A DNA stretch of 64,000 nucleotides from Paenibacillus xylanexedens. Its GTDB lineage: Bacteria > Bacillota > Bacilli > Paenibacillales > Paenibacillaceae. A model generated the notes under the pieces. That model made no database searches. It saw only the letters and a program-made list of their open reading frames with translations, and was not told the DNA's origin. The stretch lies in contig NZ_CP018620.1 in the NCBI RefSeq assembly GCF_001908275.1, positions 2,480,001 to 2,544,000 on the forward strand, given 5' to 3'. Positions 34,881 through 45,087 of this stretch are shown here, piece after piece. Position 1 is the stretch's first letter. Each line of letters starts with the position of its first letter. The position numbers were made by a program, and so were the translations under genes.

Positions 34881-35941
34881 ATGATCAGGATCGTTTCGGT
34901 GGAGGGATTATGGACAAGCAGCAACATTATGAAAAAGAAAGCGCACAAATGCAGATTCGTTTAACAAGAATAATCAGATTGCAGCGTTTGAAGTCTCTCA
35001 AAAAGCAGATATGTTCTCCAAAAAAGGAACAGGGCAGTATGGTTCTGGAAGCTTCACTGGTGTTACCTGTCTTCTTGTTCTTTATCATGTTTCTCATCTT
35101 CATAGTGCAAATGAGTCTAATCTCCACAGCGTTACAAAGCACGGCGGGGGAAGCGGTGAAGCAGTTATCAACGAAAATATATCCCGTTTCCCTTGCATTC
35201 ACACCTTCTGATTCTGCCGGCGGAGAAGGTTCAGGAGGAGTTTGGAAGATACCAGAGTTATCTCTGACGGAATGGGCAGAAGGTTATTCTTCTTCTCTAC
35301 CCGAGCCATTAAGTGATTGGGTACGTTCAGCGGCGGCCAGTGGTGAACAGCCACTACAGGAGATCAAAACATCCGTCTTGGAAACCGTACTTGATCCCAC
35401 GGTAAAACCGCTGCTTCAACCTTTTATCGAGCCAACGCTGCTGAATATGGAACGTGTTCATGTGAATGGTATTTCGATACCTGATCTCAAAAACAAAACA
35501 AATCCATATTTCCGACTTGAACTGAGTTATGAATTGCCGATAAAAGTCCCCTTTCTCAGTAAACCACTTCGGATTCAGGCTGCTGCGGCAGAACGGGTAT
35601 GGATTGGAGATACCGGAGAAGGGTCAGATGGCAGCGCAGGAGACGGGGATACTGCGGGTTCAGCAACGGTACTGTCGAAGCCTGACCCGGCTTACATAGG
35701 CAACAATGCAACAATTAAGGTGAAGGTAGAACCAGGAGCGACAGCCAACTTAACGATATTTTACAAGTCAGGTGAAAGTTCTGCGAAGCACATTGGCTGG
35801 GCCAGCGCAGATGAGAATGGAATTATTGAATGGAACTGGTTTGTTGGTACTCGGACAACCGAAGGAACATGGAGTTTTGTTGTTGAGACAGGGGACGGTG
35901 CCAAGACGGAGACTACGTTTACCGTGGCATCCAGAAAATAA
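34877..35941 (+). CDS. TadE/TadF-like pseudopilin with C-terminal beta domain
   Basis: Up to 354 residues. After a basic leader (LQRLKSLKKQICSPKKEQG) comes the processing site G|SMVLEASLVLPVFLFFIMFLIFIVQ with Glu at +5. The extracytoplasmic part includes a Gly/Ser linker and a C-terminal 80-residue domain that reads like an Ig-like or cell-surface beta sandwich (ATIKVKVEPGATANLTIFYKSGE...TWSFVVETGDG). The start is either ATG 34877, overlapping the previous stop as ATGA, or ATG 34910 with GGTGGAGGG close upstream. The surface domain suggests a tip or display role. Confidence 0.78.
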   Translation: MNDQDRFGGGIMDKQQHYEKESAQMQIRLTRIIRLQRLKSLKKQICSPKKEQGSMVLEASLVLPVFLFFIMFLIFIVQMSLISTALQSTAGEAVKQLSTKIYPVSLAFTPSDSAGGEGSGGVWKIPELSLTEWAEGYSSSLPEPLSDWVRSAAASGEQPLQEIKTSVLETVLDPTVKPLLQPFIEPTLLNMERVHVNGISIPDLKNKTNPYFRLELSYELPIKVPFLSKPLRIQAAAAERVWIGDTGEGSDGSAGDGDTAGSATVLSKPDPAYIGNNATIKVKVEPGATANLTIFYKSGESSAKHIGWASADENGIIEWNWFVGTRTTEGTWSFVVETGDGAKTETTFTVASRK

Positions 35942-35949
35942 GGAAGGGG

Positions 35950-36468
35950 ATGATGGAGGTGGAGTGGTTTTACATAGCCTGTAGCATTTACATTATTGCA
36001 GCTTTTATTACAGATATTCGTTCCATGAAAATTCCAAATCGATTGACTTTACCTGTGACTGTTACAGGCGTACTGGCCCATATCATATGGGGAGGTTGGG
36101 ATGGTTTCTTGTTCTCAGCCGCTGGATTTGCAGCAGGTTTTGGTATTTTGTTTCTAATGTATGCGATTGGAGCCGTAGGGGCAGGAGATGTGAAATTGTT
36201 TGGTGGGATTGGCGCATGGACGGGGCTTGCTTTTGGCATTCATGTCATTATTTACTCCGTTTTGTATGCGGGAGCCATTGGTTTAGTGATATTTCTATTC
36301 CGAAAGGACTCAGCGAAACGGATTCGGGGCATGGCAGGCAATCTTGCCGGGTTCTTCATGCTTGGTTCCCTCAAGCTGTTTAACACAGAGAAGACATTGA
36401 AGTTTCCGTTTATGCTGGCCGTATTGCCCGGGTTTATCACGGTCTTTATCCCGGGACTGTTCCCTTAA
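35950..36468 (+). CDS. TadV/CpaA-type prepilin peptidase
   Basis: A 172-residue membrane aspartyl peptidase that cleaves Flp and pseudopilin leaders. Both catalytic aspartates are visible: ITDIRSMKIPN (residue about 22) and GAVGAGDVKLFG (about 77). Six membrane segments are expected. AAGGAAGGGG precedes ATG 35950. Short TadV-type, without the methylase domain of PilD. Eight bases after the previous gene. Confidence 0.9.
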   Translation: MMEVEWFYIACSIYIIAAFITDIRSMKIPNRLTLPVTVTGVLAHIIWGGWDGFLFSAAGFAAGFGILFLMYAIGAVGAGDVKLFGGIGAWTGLAFGIHVIIYSVLYAGAIGLVIFLFRKDSAKRIRGMAGNLAGFFMLGSLKLFNTEKTLKFPFMLAVLPGFITVFIPGLFP

Positions 36469-36517
36469 CTGAAGGAGTAGAGAAATTTGAGACTAGCAAT
36501 GGAAAGAGAGGATTGGC

Positions 36518-38287
36518 ATGTATGGATTAACGAGAGATTTTATTCGTAACGGCGGAGCGTTCATGGTTTTGGAGAAAGAGGACGGATTACGAATGGAGGA
36601 ATTGAGCCGGGTACAGATGGGGATGTTATCGTCCAATCAGATTCCGCGACTTCTTCCTGTTCATATTCGGGAAGTCGATCGAAATGTAACTTTGCAGTAC
36701 GACATATCAGGGTACAAGATGTTATCCCAGATGTTAAAGTCAAGCAAAATCAGGTTGCGTGTTCTGTATGGTTTGTTGTTCCAACTAGCTGATGCCTTCA
36801 CGGAATGCCGGCAATATATGCTGGAGCCACGTAAATTATTGATCCAGGAAGAGTACTTGTTCATCAACGGTTCATTCGAACAGGGTGAGCTTGGGATGGT
36901 ATATGTACCAATCATGGATACGGTTGAAGTTGATCCAACACCTCAGCAATTCCGTGAGCTGGTGATCAGGCTGATGGCACATGTACAGGAACTGCAGGGA
37001 GAAGGCATTCAGCGTGTTCTGCAGTTATGTGACAACGAACGCTGGGATATCAGACAGTTACGAGAGCTTCTGTTGGAATTATATGCTGACGAGCAAGAGA
37101 ATGGAGGAGGCGCAGCATTTCTCTCGTCCAGAAAGTCGGAAACCGTCGATGATCCAAGAGGTGATCTTCATTCGTCGATTTCTGAGCGAGATAGCAGGCT
37201 AGCCACTGGTACTTATCGGCCATATCAACCCGGTGCTCCCGTTCTGAATGCTGCTGTGGGGCCGCAACAAAATTTCCGTCAGCCGCAGAGAACGAGTGAA
37301 ATCGAGGTGGAAGACATTCCGGTGAGATCTCGAACCTTTCCAGGCAGGCGCTCACCTGAGCAATTTCCATTAGAGAGCTCAAACAGCATGGATCAGGGAC
37401 GAAGTAACTCGTATGATTCGCTAGAGCGTGTTGATATGGAAGTGGAGGAAAAGCCCGGATCTTCCAAAGTAACTTATATCATATTGGGCTGCATGGTTGC
37501 CATGGCATTGGTATGGAGATTTATTTACATGGAGCAACCGGGACAGACGCAGATGATCCTGTGCATGGTACTCAGCCTTGGCTTGTTTGGTGTAGCAGGA
37601 TGGACGTGGAAGCGCAAGGGAAGCCCTAACAATGACTCAGAGAATAAGCGGTCTTTTTCATTCAATTTAGGTAAGAACAAAGGCAAGCAAACGGAAGATG
37701 AAGAGGAACCATTTCAGGAAAGTTGGCGCTGGAATACAGCTAATAGGAAAGAGGAACGTGTAAAACAAGCGACTGAATCGGTTTTAGAAGGAAGTGCACA
37801 TTCCCGTTATCAAAGTCTGCATATGACACCTGAACACTCTGATCCACCGTTCGTTCAGCGCCATGTGGAATTGGTAGCTTCAACTTCAGAGCTAATTCGA
37901 CAGGATTCAGTTGCAGAGGCAACCGTGAATTTGCAGAATCTGAGTGGAGGTAATGTTACAGGGGCAGGCCCGGTGATGGCGTCTTATTATCTTGAACGAA
38001 GATCGGGAAGCAGTGACCAACATGAACGGATGGATGTGCAAGGAGCATCTTTTGTCATCGGAAGATCAGCAGACATGGTTCAGTGGGTGGACACAGCGAC
38101 CGGCGTGTCCCGTGCTCATGTGGAATTGAGCCGGAACAAATCGGGCTATGTGATTAAGGATCTGGGTTCCGTCAATGGCACCATTCTTCAGGGCAATATT
38201 CTTGCTCCGTATAAGGAGTATCCATTGGCGGATGGAGACACATTTACACTTGCGGAATCAGTCTACACCTATCGGTCGGTTGGATAA
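36518..38287 (+). CDS. DUF6382-FHA domain protein at the end of the tad locus
   Basis: A 589-residue protein. Residues 1-190 match the DUF6382 type found with FHA proteins in Firmicutes (ITRDFIRNGGAFMVLEKEDGL...). A charged linker follows, then two adjacent membrane segments (VTYIILGCMVAMALVWRFIY and MILCMVLSLGLFGVAGW). After another linker comes a C-terminal FHA domain: FVIGRSADMVQWVDTATGVSRAHVEL, then GSVNGTILQGNIL with the usual Ser, His and Asn for phosphothreonine binding. No kinase is encoded in the locus. It may sense phosphorylation and control pilus assembly, which is inferred from context. Confidence 0.85.
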   Translation: MYGLTRDFIRNGGAFMVLEKEDGLRMEELSRVQMGMLSSNQIPRLLPVHIREVDRNVTLQYDISGYKMLSQMLKSSKIRLRVLYGLLFQLADAFTECRQYMLEPRKLLIQEEYLFINGSFEQGELGMVYVPIMDTVEVDPTPQQFRELVIRLMAHVQELQGEGIQRVLQLCDNERWDIRQLRELLLELYADEQENGGGAAFLSSRKSETVDDPRGDLHSSISERDSRLATGTYRPYQPGAPVLNAAVGPQQNFRQPQRTSEIEVEDIPVRSRTFPGRRSPEQFPLESSNSMDQGRSNSYDSLERVDMEVEEKPGSSKVTYIILGCMVAMALVWRFIYMEQPGQTQMILCMVLSLGLFGVAGWTWKRKGSPNNDSENKRSFSFNLGKNKGKQTEDEEEPFQESWRWNTANRKEERVKQATESVLEGSAHSRYQSLHMTPEHSDPPFVQRHVELVASTSELIRQDSVAEATVNLQNLSGGNVTGAGPVMASYYLERRSGSSDQHERMDVQGASFVIGRSADMVQWVDTATGVSRAHVELSRNKSGYVIKDLGSVNGTILQGNILAPYKEYPLADGDTFTLAESVYTYRSVG

Positions 38288-38299
38288 GACATAGTTCAA

Positions 38300-39211
38300 T
38301 CAGTCAGATAAGCCGCGGTGCTTCAGATCTTCCAGTGCCTGGGTTAAGGTAGGGAAAGTGAATTGGAATCCGTGGTCGAGAGCTTTTTGCGGAATGACTC
38401 TCTGCCCTTGAAGCACGACAACGGATAGTTCTCCGACCAAGGTTTTAATCAGGAAGCTGGGTACGGGGAACCAGTGAGGGCGATGATACACTTTACCGAC
38501 CGTACGACCGAATTCATCATTGGTAACAGGGTTCGGTGAGGAAGCATTGACCGGACCTGACACTTGTTTATTTTGAATGCTAAAATCAATGAGTCTTACG
38601 ATATCCATAATGTGAATCCAGCTAGTCCATTGCTTGCCACTGCCGATCTTGCCACCAACACCCAGCATATAAGGAAGTTTCATCAATGGAAAAGCACCCC
38701 TTTTATGTCCAAGAACCAGACTTACCCGGATTTTAACGAGTCTTACATTTTTGATTGCATCTGCAGCAACTTCCCATTGTTCCGAGACCCGGGACGGGAA
38801 ATTCATTGATTTTTGCGGACTGCTCTCGTCAAAGGTTTCGTTAGGAGAGGTTCCATAGATGGCCATGGCAGAAGCCTGAACGACCACTTCCGGCTTTTGT
38901 TCCAGGGATTCTACCAATCGGGCTACCCGCGCTACGGTCGTGACTCTGGATTCAACAATTTCCAGCTTCGCCTTGGTTGTCCAACGTTGATTCAGCGTTT
39001 CTCCGGCAAGGTTAACGAGAGCGTCCATACCTTCCAGCAAGTGAGGTTGTTCTTCGACTTGTTCCCACGATATATATGTAAGATTTTTACTTGGATTATG
39101 CAAGTCAGGCAGTTTTCGTGTAATAACTTTCACATGGTGCCCGGCTTGCAGCCAGTAATCTACAAGTGCTCCTCCCACAAATCCGGTACCTCCACAAATG
39201 GCAATTTTCAT
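38300..39211 (-). CDS. TIGR01777-type epimerase-like SDR protein
   Basis: A 303-residue extended SDR protein (YfcH/SulA-like). It has the Rossmann GGTGFVGGAL near residue 7-16, then VNLAGE, QASAMAIYGTSP and the YfcH-type C-terminus (PHWFPVPSFLIKTLVGELSVVVLQGQRVIPQKALDHGFQFTFPTL). The reaction is unknown; the family has been linked to epimerase-like activity and to cell-division timing. The start is ATG 39211, with GAGAGG 9 bases upstream. The longer frame from 39250 lacks support. It is convergent with the FHA gene. Confidence 0.88.
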   Translation of the reverse strand: MKIAICGGTGFVGGALVDYWLQAGHHVKVITRKLPDLHNPSKNLTYISWEQVEEQPHLLEGMDALVNLAGETLNQRWTTKAKLEIVESRVTTVARVARLVESLEQKPEVVVQASAMAIYGTSPNETFDESSPQKSMNFPSRVSEQWEVAADAIKNVRLVKIRVSLVLGHKRGAFPLMKLPYMLGVGGKIGSGKQWTSWIHIMDIVRLIDFSIQNKQVSGPVNASSPNPVTNDEFGRTVGKVYHRPHWFPVPSFLIKTLVGELSVVVLQGQRVIPQKALDHGFQFTFPTLTQALEDLKHRGLSD

Positions 39212-39370
39212 ATCAAACATCCTCTCTGTAATTTCACTGCGCTGATACATACGATTGGATCGACAAACAGCCCCGTACGGTAAGCAATGTCTGTTGGGAA
39301 CAACTTACCTGACGGAGCATATCTGTATCTAATTAACCAAATCTATATGCCACTTAACTCATCTTTTATT

Positions 39371-39838
39371 TTATTTAATCAAATGTTGATAAGGGGAATA
39401 ATCGATTTTGTTTTTCTCCAGAAATTTTACCAAAAACTTATTATCCCGCTTCGGTGTGGCAATAATGTATCCTTTGATGCAATGATCTCTCGATACTTCC
39501 GTGGCATTGTCTTCGACTGCAATCTTACCGATTTCTGCAGCAATGGAATGTTTGGCGATGTCACGAAATGGCCCAGGCACAGGCTCCACGAGTTGATCCA
39601 AAAAAGATTTGGCTTCATCTGTCCATAAATGACGGCTGGCTTCAACCCAATAATTCTGCCAATCCAGTTTGGACTTTCCGTCCGCTTTTGGTAGCACTTT
39701 CAAAAACTTGCGCATCATGAAAAATCCACCGATACACATGCTGCCTAGCAATAAAAAAGTCCAGAATGCGATCGTATTCATAAACCAATTGCTGGGGGAA
39801 TAGCTGTTCAGTATTATCGCGTAGGAGTCGAAAATCAT
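39371..39838 (-). CDS. DUF2621-like membrane-anchored protein
   Basis: A 155-residue protein with one N-terminal membrane segment (WFMNTIAFWTFLLLGSMCIGGFFMM) and a soluble domain, LPKADGKSKLDWQNYWVEASRHLWTDEAKSFLDQLVEPVPGPFRDIAKHSIAAEIGKIA, that matches DUF2621 of Bacillales as I recall it. Function unknown. ATG 39838 has GAGGTGA 7 bases upstream; the frame begins earlier at 39859 without need. Confidence 0.75.
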   Translation of the reverse strand: MIFDSYAIILNSYSPSNWFMNTIAFWTFLLLGSMCIGGFFMMRKFLKVLPKADGKSKLDWQNYWVEASRHLWTDEAKSFLDQLVEPVPGPFRDIAKHSIAAEIGKIAVEDNATEVSRDHCIKGYIIATPKRDNKFLVKFLEKNKIDYSPYQHLIK

Positions 39839-40008
39839 TGCGGAGTCACCTCGGTTCATTGATTTTCACGGAAAGACGGATTCCGCCTACCCATGTTCCA
39901 CATATTAGCTGTAAAAAATAGCCTCTATCCCGAATTATAGCGCATTTCTAGATTTATTTCGATAATCGCGTTAGAATAAGGGATAATTCAGAATAAGGGG
40001 GATCAATA

Positions 40009-41115
40009 ATGCTGAAAATCGGCTCCCACGTGTCCTTTTCGGACAAGGGATTATTGAGTGCAACGAAGGAAGCGTCCTCGTACGGTTCCAGTTCGTTTAT
40101 GATATATACGGGTGCACCACAGAATACACGTCGCAAGCCAATTGAGTCCATGTATATTGAAGAAGGCAAAGTTGCCATGCAAGAGGGTGGAATGGAAGAT
40201 ATCGTTGTCCATGCACCGTACATTGTTAATCTTGGCTCATACAAAGATAATACGTTTAGACTGGCTGTAGATTTCCTTCAGGAAGAGATTCGTCGGACAC
40301 ATGCTATTGGTGTGAAAAACATCGTATTACATCCCGGCGCATTTACAGACAAAGATGCCCACTATGGGATCGGACGGATCGCAGAAGGATTGAATGAAGT
40401 GCTGGAGGGTGTGAAAGACACGGATGTGAACATCGCTCTGGAGACCATGGCTGGCAAAGGTACGGAGATGGGTCGCAGTTTCGAAGAAATCGCCCAGATC
40501 ATTGAGAAAGTAACGTATAACGAGCGCCTGACTGTGTGTATGGATACATGCCACATTCATGATGCCGGATACGATATTGTTAACGATATTGACGGTGTAC
40601 TGGAACAATTCGATCGCACGGTAGGACTTGACCGCATTGCCGTAATGCATATTAATGATAGTAAGAATGCTGTGGGTGCGCACAAGGACCGTCATACACC
40701 AATTGGCTCTGGCTGGATCGGGTTTGAGGCGATTAACCGCATTGTCAACCATGAGAAGCTTCAAGGACGTCCATTTATTTTGGAGACACCTTGGATTGGT
40801 AAAGAGTCCAAGACACAGCGTCCAATGTATGAGGTTGAGATTGCGCTGCTTCGTGGGGATGTTGCCGGTCGATTCGGCCAGGAATTCCTGACTGAAGTAG
40901 AACAGTTGCAACACTTTTTCAAAGGTAAAGAGATTGAGTCTCGTTCGTATATTCTGGATGTGTGGACGTTGCTCAAAAATGATGCCAAAGCCAAAAAGGC
41001 AGATCCGCGCGAACCGCTGGAACGCCTCTATGACATGGTGGCTGAAGCTGCACTATTCCCGCATTTGAATGAAGAACAACTGAATCATCGCTTGATTGCA
41101 TGGCTTGCGGGTTAA
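40009..41115 (+). CDS. nfo: Endonuclease IV (AP endonuclease), with C-terminal extension
   Basis: A 368-residue member of the endonuclease IV family, which cuts 5' to abasic sites in base-excision repair. Zinc-ligand segments are visible: [77 protein letters not shown] and FILETPW. Standard enzymes end near residue 290, so about 75 residues ([30 protein letters not shown]... to LIAWLAG) are extra and helical. I believe the extension is shared with related Paenibacillus proteins but cannot check. AAGGGGGATCAATA precedes the ATG. Confidence 0.92.
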   Translation: MLKIGSHVSFSDKGLLSATKEASSYGSSSFMIYTGAPQNTRRKPIESMYIEEGKVAMQEGGMEDIVVHAPYIVNLGSYKDNTFRLAVDFLQEEIRRTHAIGVKNIVLHPGAFTDKDAHYGIGRIAEGLNEVLEGVKDTDVNIALETMAGKGTEMGRSFEEIAQIIEKVTYNERLTVCMDTCHIHDAGYDIVNDIDGVLEQFDRTVGLDRIAVMHINDSKNAVGAHKDRHTPIGSGWIGFEAINRIVNHEKLQGRPFILETPWIGKESKTQRPMYEVEIALLRGDVAGRFGQEFLTEVEQLQHFFKGKEIESRSYILDVWTLLKNDAKAKKADPREPLERLYDMVAEAALFPHLNEEQLNHRLIAWLAG

Positions 41116-41157
41116 TCCCGCAGGTCATGGCTTAATTGAAGGAGGAAGAATAGCCCG

Positions 41158-42051
41158 ATGGAGATCCATGCTAAACAAGTACGCCCTGATTCTAAAAACC
41201 GCGCCGATCGTGCGCGCATGCTTATTTCCTGTCCGGATGGTCCAGGAATTGTAGCTGCAGTCTCTCACTTCCTGCACCAACATGGTGCAAACATTGTTCA
41301 GTCGGACCAGTACACCATGGACCCTGCTGGCGGCATGTTCTTTATGCGAATTGAGTTTGATCTTCCGCAATTGTTGGTCAATTTACCGAAACTCGAAGCT
41401 GATTTTGCAGAAGTAGCAAGCCGTTTCCAAATGGAGTGGACGTTATCTGCGGTTAGCCGCAAGAAGAAACTGGCTATCTTTGTATCCAAAGAAGATCACT
41501 GTCTGGTTGAATTGTTGTGGCAATGGCAGGCAGGCGACCTGGATGCCGATATTGCTCTTGTGGTCAGCAACCATCTGGACATGAAGGACTATGTAGAATC
41601 ATTTGGCATTCCATATCATCATATCCCAGTTACAGCAGATACAAAGAAAGAAGCGGAACAGCGCCAACTGGACGTCATCGGCAACGATGTGGATGTGATC
41701 ATTCTGGCTCGTTACATGCAGATTATCTCTCCGATGTTCATTGAGCATTACCGCAATCGAATCATTAATATTCACCATTCGTTCCTGCCAGCCTTCGTGG
41801 GTGGTAAACCGTATGCGCAAGCGTATAACCGTGGTGTTAAAATTATCGGAGCGACAGCGCACTATGTTACGGAAGAACTGGATGGCGGACCAATTATCGA
41901 GCAGGACGTGCAGCGTGTAAGCCACGGGGATGATGTAACCGAGCTGAAGCGTATTGGACGTACCATTGAGCGTGTTGTGCTCGCACGTGCCGTGAAATGG
42001 CATGTCGAAGACCGTGTTCTCGTTCACGAAAATAAAACCGTTGTATTTTAA
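41158..42051 (+). CDS. purU: Formyltetrahydrofolate deformylase
   Basis: A 297-residue enzyme that hydrolyses 10-formyl-THF to formate and THF, balancing one-carbon pools. An N-terminal ACT domain (LISCPDGPGIVAAVSHFLHQHGANIVQSDQYTMD) precedes the formyl-transferase domain, with KKEAEQRQLDVIGNDVDVIILARYMQIISP and catalytic NIHHSFLPAF. The ARYMQI and HHSFLPAF blocks are diagnostic. GGAGGAAGAATAGCCCG precedes ATG 41158. Possibly coexpressed with nfo (42-base gap). Confidence 0.95.
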   Translation: MEIHAKQVRPDSKNRADRARMLISCPDGPGIVAAVSHFLHQHGANIVQSDQYTMDPAGGMFFMRIEFDLPQLLVNLPKLEADFAEVASRFQMEWTLSAVSRKKKLAIFVSKEDHCLVELLWQWQAGDLDADIALVVSNHLDMKDYVESFGIPYHHIPVTADTKKEAEQRQLDVIGNDVDVIILARYMQIISPMFIEHYRNRIINIHHSFLPAFVGGKPYAQAYNRGVKIIGATAHYVTEELDGGPIIEQDVQRVSHGDDVTELKRIGRTIERVVLARAVKWHVEDRVLVHENKTVVF

Positions 42052-42105
42052 GCTCACGCTTTAATACTGTGCAAGGTTGATTCGGAACCACGTAATAGAC
42101 TAACA

Positions 42106-42152
42106 ATAAAGCGACCCCAATTCGTTTACGAAACGGGAGTCGCTTTATTTGT
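42106..42152. terminator. Terminator shared by purU and the convergent membrane gene
   Basis: AATAAAGCGACCCC / GGGAGTCGCTTTATT gives a long stem with T- and A-rich flanks. Its right half lies inside the last codons of the gene at 42126-42605. Confidence 0.8.
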
Positions 42153-42605
42153 TGTGTTGATATACTTTCCGCACAAGCCAACCATAATACCAAACAGCAG
42201 ATGTCCTACAATCCAGTAGAGGATGGCGGACACATCGTACAGGTCTGGCACACGTGATGACAATTGAGAGAGTGGGATATAGAGCAAGGACGAGACCGCA
42301 CCAAGTAAAATTCCTTTGATCATAGGGCGGCCTGAATGCCTTACCCACCACACATAGAAGATACCGATGACAACGGACACGATTAGATGCAAAGCAAATT
42401 CAATGAATTCGGGTAAGGTTGGCGGAAGACCAGGCACAAAATCAATATTCAGCAGCAGAGTATATACTTGTTCACCAGTGTTGGCCTGAATCATTTTGAG
42501 GAAAAATCCCAGGACAACTCCCGAGAGAATTCCCGTTAAAATACCGGATATCCAGGGTAATGAGTGTTTTACCGATGTTGATGGGTGAGCAGCAGGATCT
42601 GGCAT
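42126..42605 (-). CDS. Four-helix membrane protein of unknown function
   Basis: A 159-residue protein with about four membrane segments (WISGILTGILSGVVLGFFLKM, FALHLIVSVVIGIFYVWWV, GILLGAVSSLLYIPL, YWIVGHLLFGIMVGLC). It may belong to the YqhR-type membrane proteins of Bacillales, but I am not certain. The start is ATG 42605 with AGGAGGTCGCGATT. The last seven codons overlap the terminator hairpin of the convergent purU gene. Confidence 0.65.
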   Translation of the reverse strand: MPDPAAHPSTSVKHSLPWISGILTGILSGVVLGFFLKMIQANTGEQVYTLLLNIDFVPGLPPTLPEFIEFALHLIVSVVIGIFYVWWVRHSGRPMIKGILLGAVSSLLYIPLSQLSSRVPDLYDVSAILYWIVGHLLFGIMVGLCGKYINTTNKATPVS

Positions 42606-43043
42606 AATCGCGACCTCCTATGATTGACACGTGTACATCTATAAAAAAGTAAAGCACAGCCCGAATTTCGTAATCCATATTAAGGAACATTATATGTGAA
42701 TTGAGGATGAATATCTAAAAAATGCATGGTTTTCAGGTAAAAGGTTATACTTCATGCGATGGATTTGCGAGGCTCCTTAAGTCTGTTTTTGGAATTTAGT
42801 ACCTTGTACAGTACGATTTTTGCTTGATAGGCCAAGGATTATTAATCACAAACCACCAATTTTTCACGAACTTCTAAAAGAAGGTTATGGAAAAGCTTCA
42901 CGCCAAGTGATACAATACAAAAGTGAATAAGTCAAAATGAAACACTCAAGCGGATTCACTTATTGTGAAATTCGGTTTGCTTGTATGATGAGAGGGATTC
43001 GCTTGCGCACCCGACTTATCTAAAGACATGAGGAGGACAAACC
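42606..43043. other. Long non-coding leader region of tkt
   Basis: No gene is called in 438 bases. It is AT-rich and holds two -10-like hexamers (TACAAT near 42912, TATGAT near 42985) but no well-spaced -35, so the tkt promoter cannot be fixed. GAGGAGGACAAACC (43030-43043) is the tkt ribosome site. Confidence 0.5.
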
Positions 43044-45086
43044 ATGACTGACAAGAACGAAGCGATTCAAAAGGACGAGAACACTACAATCGACAACCTG
43101 TCGATTACTACCGTACGTACTTTGGCGATTGATGCAATTGAGAAGGCAAATTCCGGACATCCGGGTATGCCGATGGGCTCCGCTCCAATGGGGTACCAAC
43201 TTTTTGCAAAAACGATGACTCATAACCCGGACCACCCAACTTGGGTTAACCGGGACCGTTTTGTCCTGTCTGCAGGACATGGCTCCATGTTGCTGTACAG
43301 CTTGCTGCACCTGAGCGGATATGATCTTCCAATGGAAGAACTGAAACAGTTCCGTCAATGGGGAAGCAAAACTCCGGGTCACCCGGAATTCGGACATACT
43401 GCAGGTGTTGATGCAACAACCGGCCCACTGGGTCAAGGTATTGCAATGGCTGTAGGTATGGCGATGGCTGAAGCTCAACTGGGCGCAACATACAATAAAG
43501 ACAAATTCAACGTAGTTGACCACTACACTTACGCAATCTGTGGTGATGGCGACTTGATGGAAGGCGTATCTCATGAATCAGCTTCCCTGGCTGGACGTTT
43601 GCACCTGGGCAAACTGATCATGTTGTTCGACTCCAATGACATCACGTTGGATGGTAAATTGGATCTGTCTTCTTCCGAAAGCATCGCGAAGCGTTTTGAA
43701 GCTTATGGCTGGCAAGTGCTGCGCGTTGAAGATGGTAACGATCTTCCTGCAATCGAAAAAGCAATTCAGGAAGGTCAAGCAGATACATTGCGTCCTACAC
43801 TGATCGAAGTTAAAACGGTTATCGGTTATGGTAGCCCGAACAAACAAGGTAAAGGCGGCCACGGCGGTACTCACGGATCTCCACTGGGTGCAGACGAAGC
43901 CAAATTGACTAAAGAGTATTACAAATGGGTTTACGAAGAAAACTTCCACGTACCAGCTGAAGTTCGCGATCACTTTGCACAAGTGAAAGATCGTGGTATC
44001 TCTGCTAACAAAGCTTGGGACGAGAAATTTGCCGAGTACAAAAAAGCTTTCCCTGAGCTGGCAGCTCAATTCGAAACAGCGATTAACGGCGACCTTCCAG
44101 AAGGTTGGGACCGTGACCTTCCTAAATATGCAGCAACAGACAAAGCTCTTTCCACTCGTGTAGCATCCGGTAACGCTCTGAACGGTCTGGCGCACAACGT
44201 GCCACAACTGACAGGTGGATCTGCTGACTTGGAAAGCTCCACAATGACTCACTTGAACAACCTGGAGAACTTCACACCTGAAGATTACTCCGGCCGTAAC
44301 ATCTACTTCGGTATCCGTGAATTCGGTATGGCTGGAGCAATGAACGGTATGGCACTACACAGCGGTGTAAAAGTATTCGGAGGTACATTCTTCGTATTTA
44401 CCGATTACCTGCGTCCGGCTGTTCGTCTGGCTGCCCTGATGGGATTGCCTGTAACGTATGTTCTGACTCACGACAGTATCGCTGTTGGTGAAGATGGTCC
44501 TACGCACGAACCGATCGAGCAATTGGCATCCCTGCGTATCATTCCTAACCTGACGGTTATTCGTCCGGCTGATGGTAATGAAACTTCGGCTGCTTGGGCT
44601 TACGCGCTTGAGAACAAGAGCAACCCGGTTGCACTCGTACTCACTCGTCAAAACCTGCCGATCCTGGAAGGTACGGTTGAAGGTTCACGTGAGAACGTGA
44701 AACGTGGTGCTTATGTTGTCTCTGATGCAAAAGATGGCAAAGCGGTAGCACAAATTATCGCTACAGGTTCTGAAGTGCAATTGGCTGTTAAAGCTCAAGC
44801 AGCACTTGCAGAACAAGGCATCCAAGTTCGCGTAATCAGCATGCCAAGCTGGGATCTGTTCGAGAAACAAGACAAAGCTTACAAAGAGTCCGTTCTTCTT
44901 CCGGATGTTAAAGCTCGTCTTGCGATTGAAATGGCTTATCCAATGGGCTGGGAGAAATATGTTGGAGATCAAGGTGACATTCTCGGAATCAGCACATTTG
45001 GTGCATCCGCGCCTGGCGACCGTGTTATCCAAGAGTATGGCTTTACGGTGGATAACGTGGTTAGCCGCGTAAAAGCATTGCTGTAA
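43044..45086 (+). CDS. tkt: Transketolase
   Basis: A 680-residue thiamine-diphosphate enzyme of the non-oxidative pentose-phosphate pathway, moving two-carbon units between sugar phosphates. N-terminal [20 protein letters not shown], the ThDP/metal motif [33 protein letters not shown], and pyrimidine-domain [15 protein letters not shown] with [23 protein letters not shown] are all present. Codon use is narrower than in neighbours, as expected for a highly expressed gene. A copy of the short repeat element starts 2 bases after the stop. Confidence 0.97.
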   Translation: MTDKNEAIQKDENTTIDNLSITTVRTLAIDAIEKANSGHPGMPMGSAPMGYQLFAKTMTHNPDHPTWVNRDRFVLSAGHGSMLLYSLLHLSGYDLPMEELKQFRQWGSKTPGHPEFGHTAGVDATTGPLGQGIAMAVGMAMAEAQLGATYNKDKFNVVDHYTYAICGDGDLMEGVSHESASLAGRLHLGKLIMLFDSNDITLDGKLDLSSSESIAKRFEAYGWQVLRVEDGNDLPAIEKAIQEGQADTLRPTLIEVKTVIGYGSPNKQGKGGHGGTHGSPLGADEAKLTKEYYKWVYEENFHVPAEVRDHFAQVKDRGISANKAWDEKFAEYKKAFPELAAQFETAINGDLPEGWDRDLPKYAATDKALSTRVASGNALNGLAHNVPQLTGGSADLESSTMTHLNNLENFTPEDYSGRNIYFGIREFGMAGAMNGMALHSGVKVFGGTFFVFTDYLRPAVRLAALMGLPVTYVLTHDSIAVGEDGPTHEPIEQLASLRIIPNLTVIRPADGNETSAAWAYALENKSNPVALVLTRQNLPILEGTVEGSRENVKRGAYVVSDAKDGKAVAQIIATGSEVQLAVKAQAALAEQGIQVRVISMPSWDLFEKQDKAYKESVLLPDVKARLAIEMAYPMGWEKYVGDQGDILGISTFGASAPGDRVIQEYGFTVDNVVSRVKALL

Positions 45087-45087
45087 T

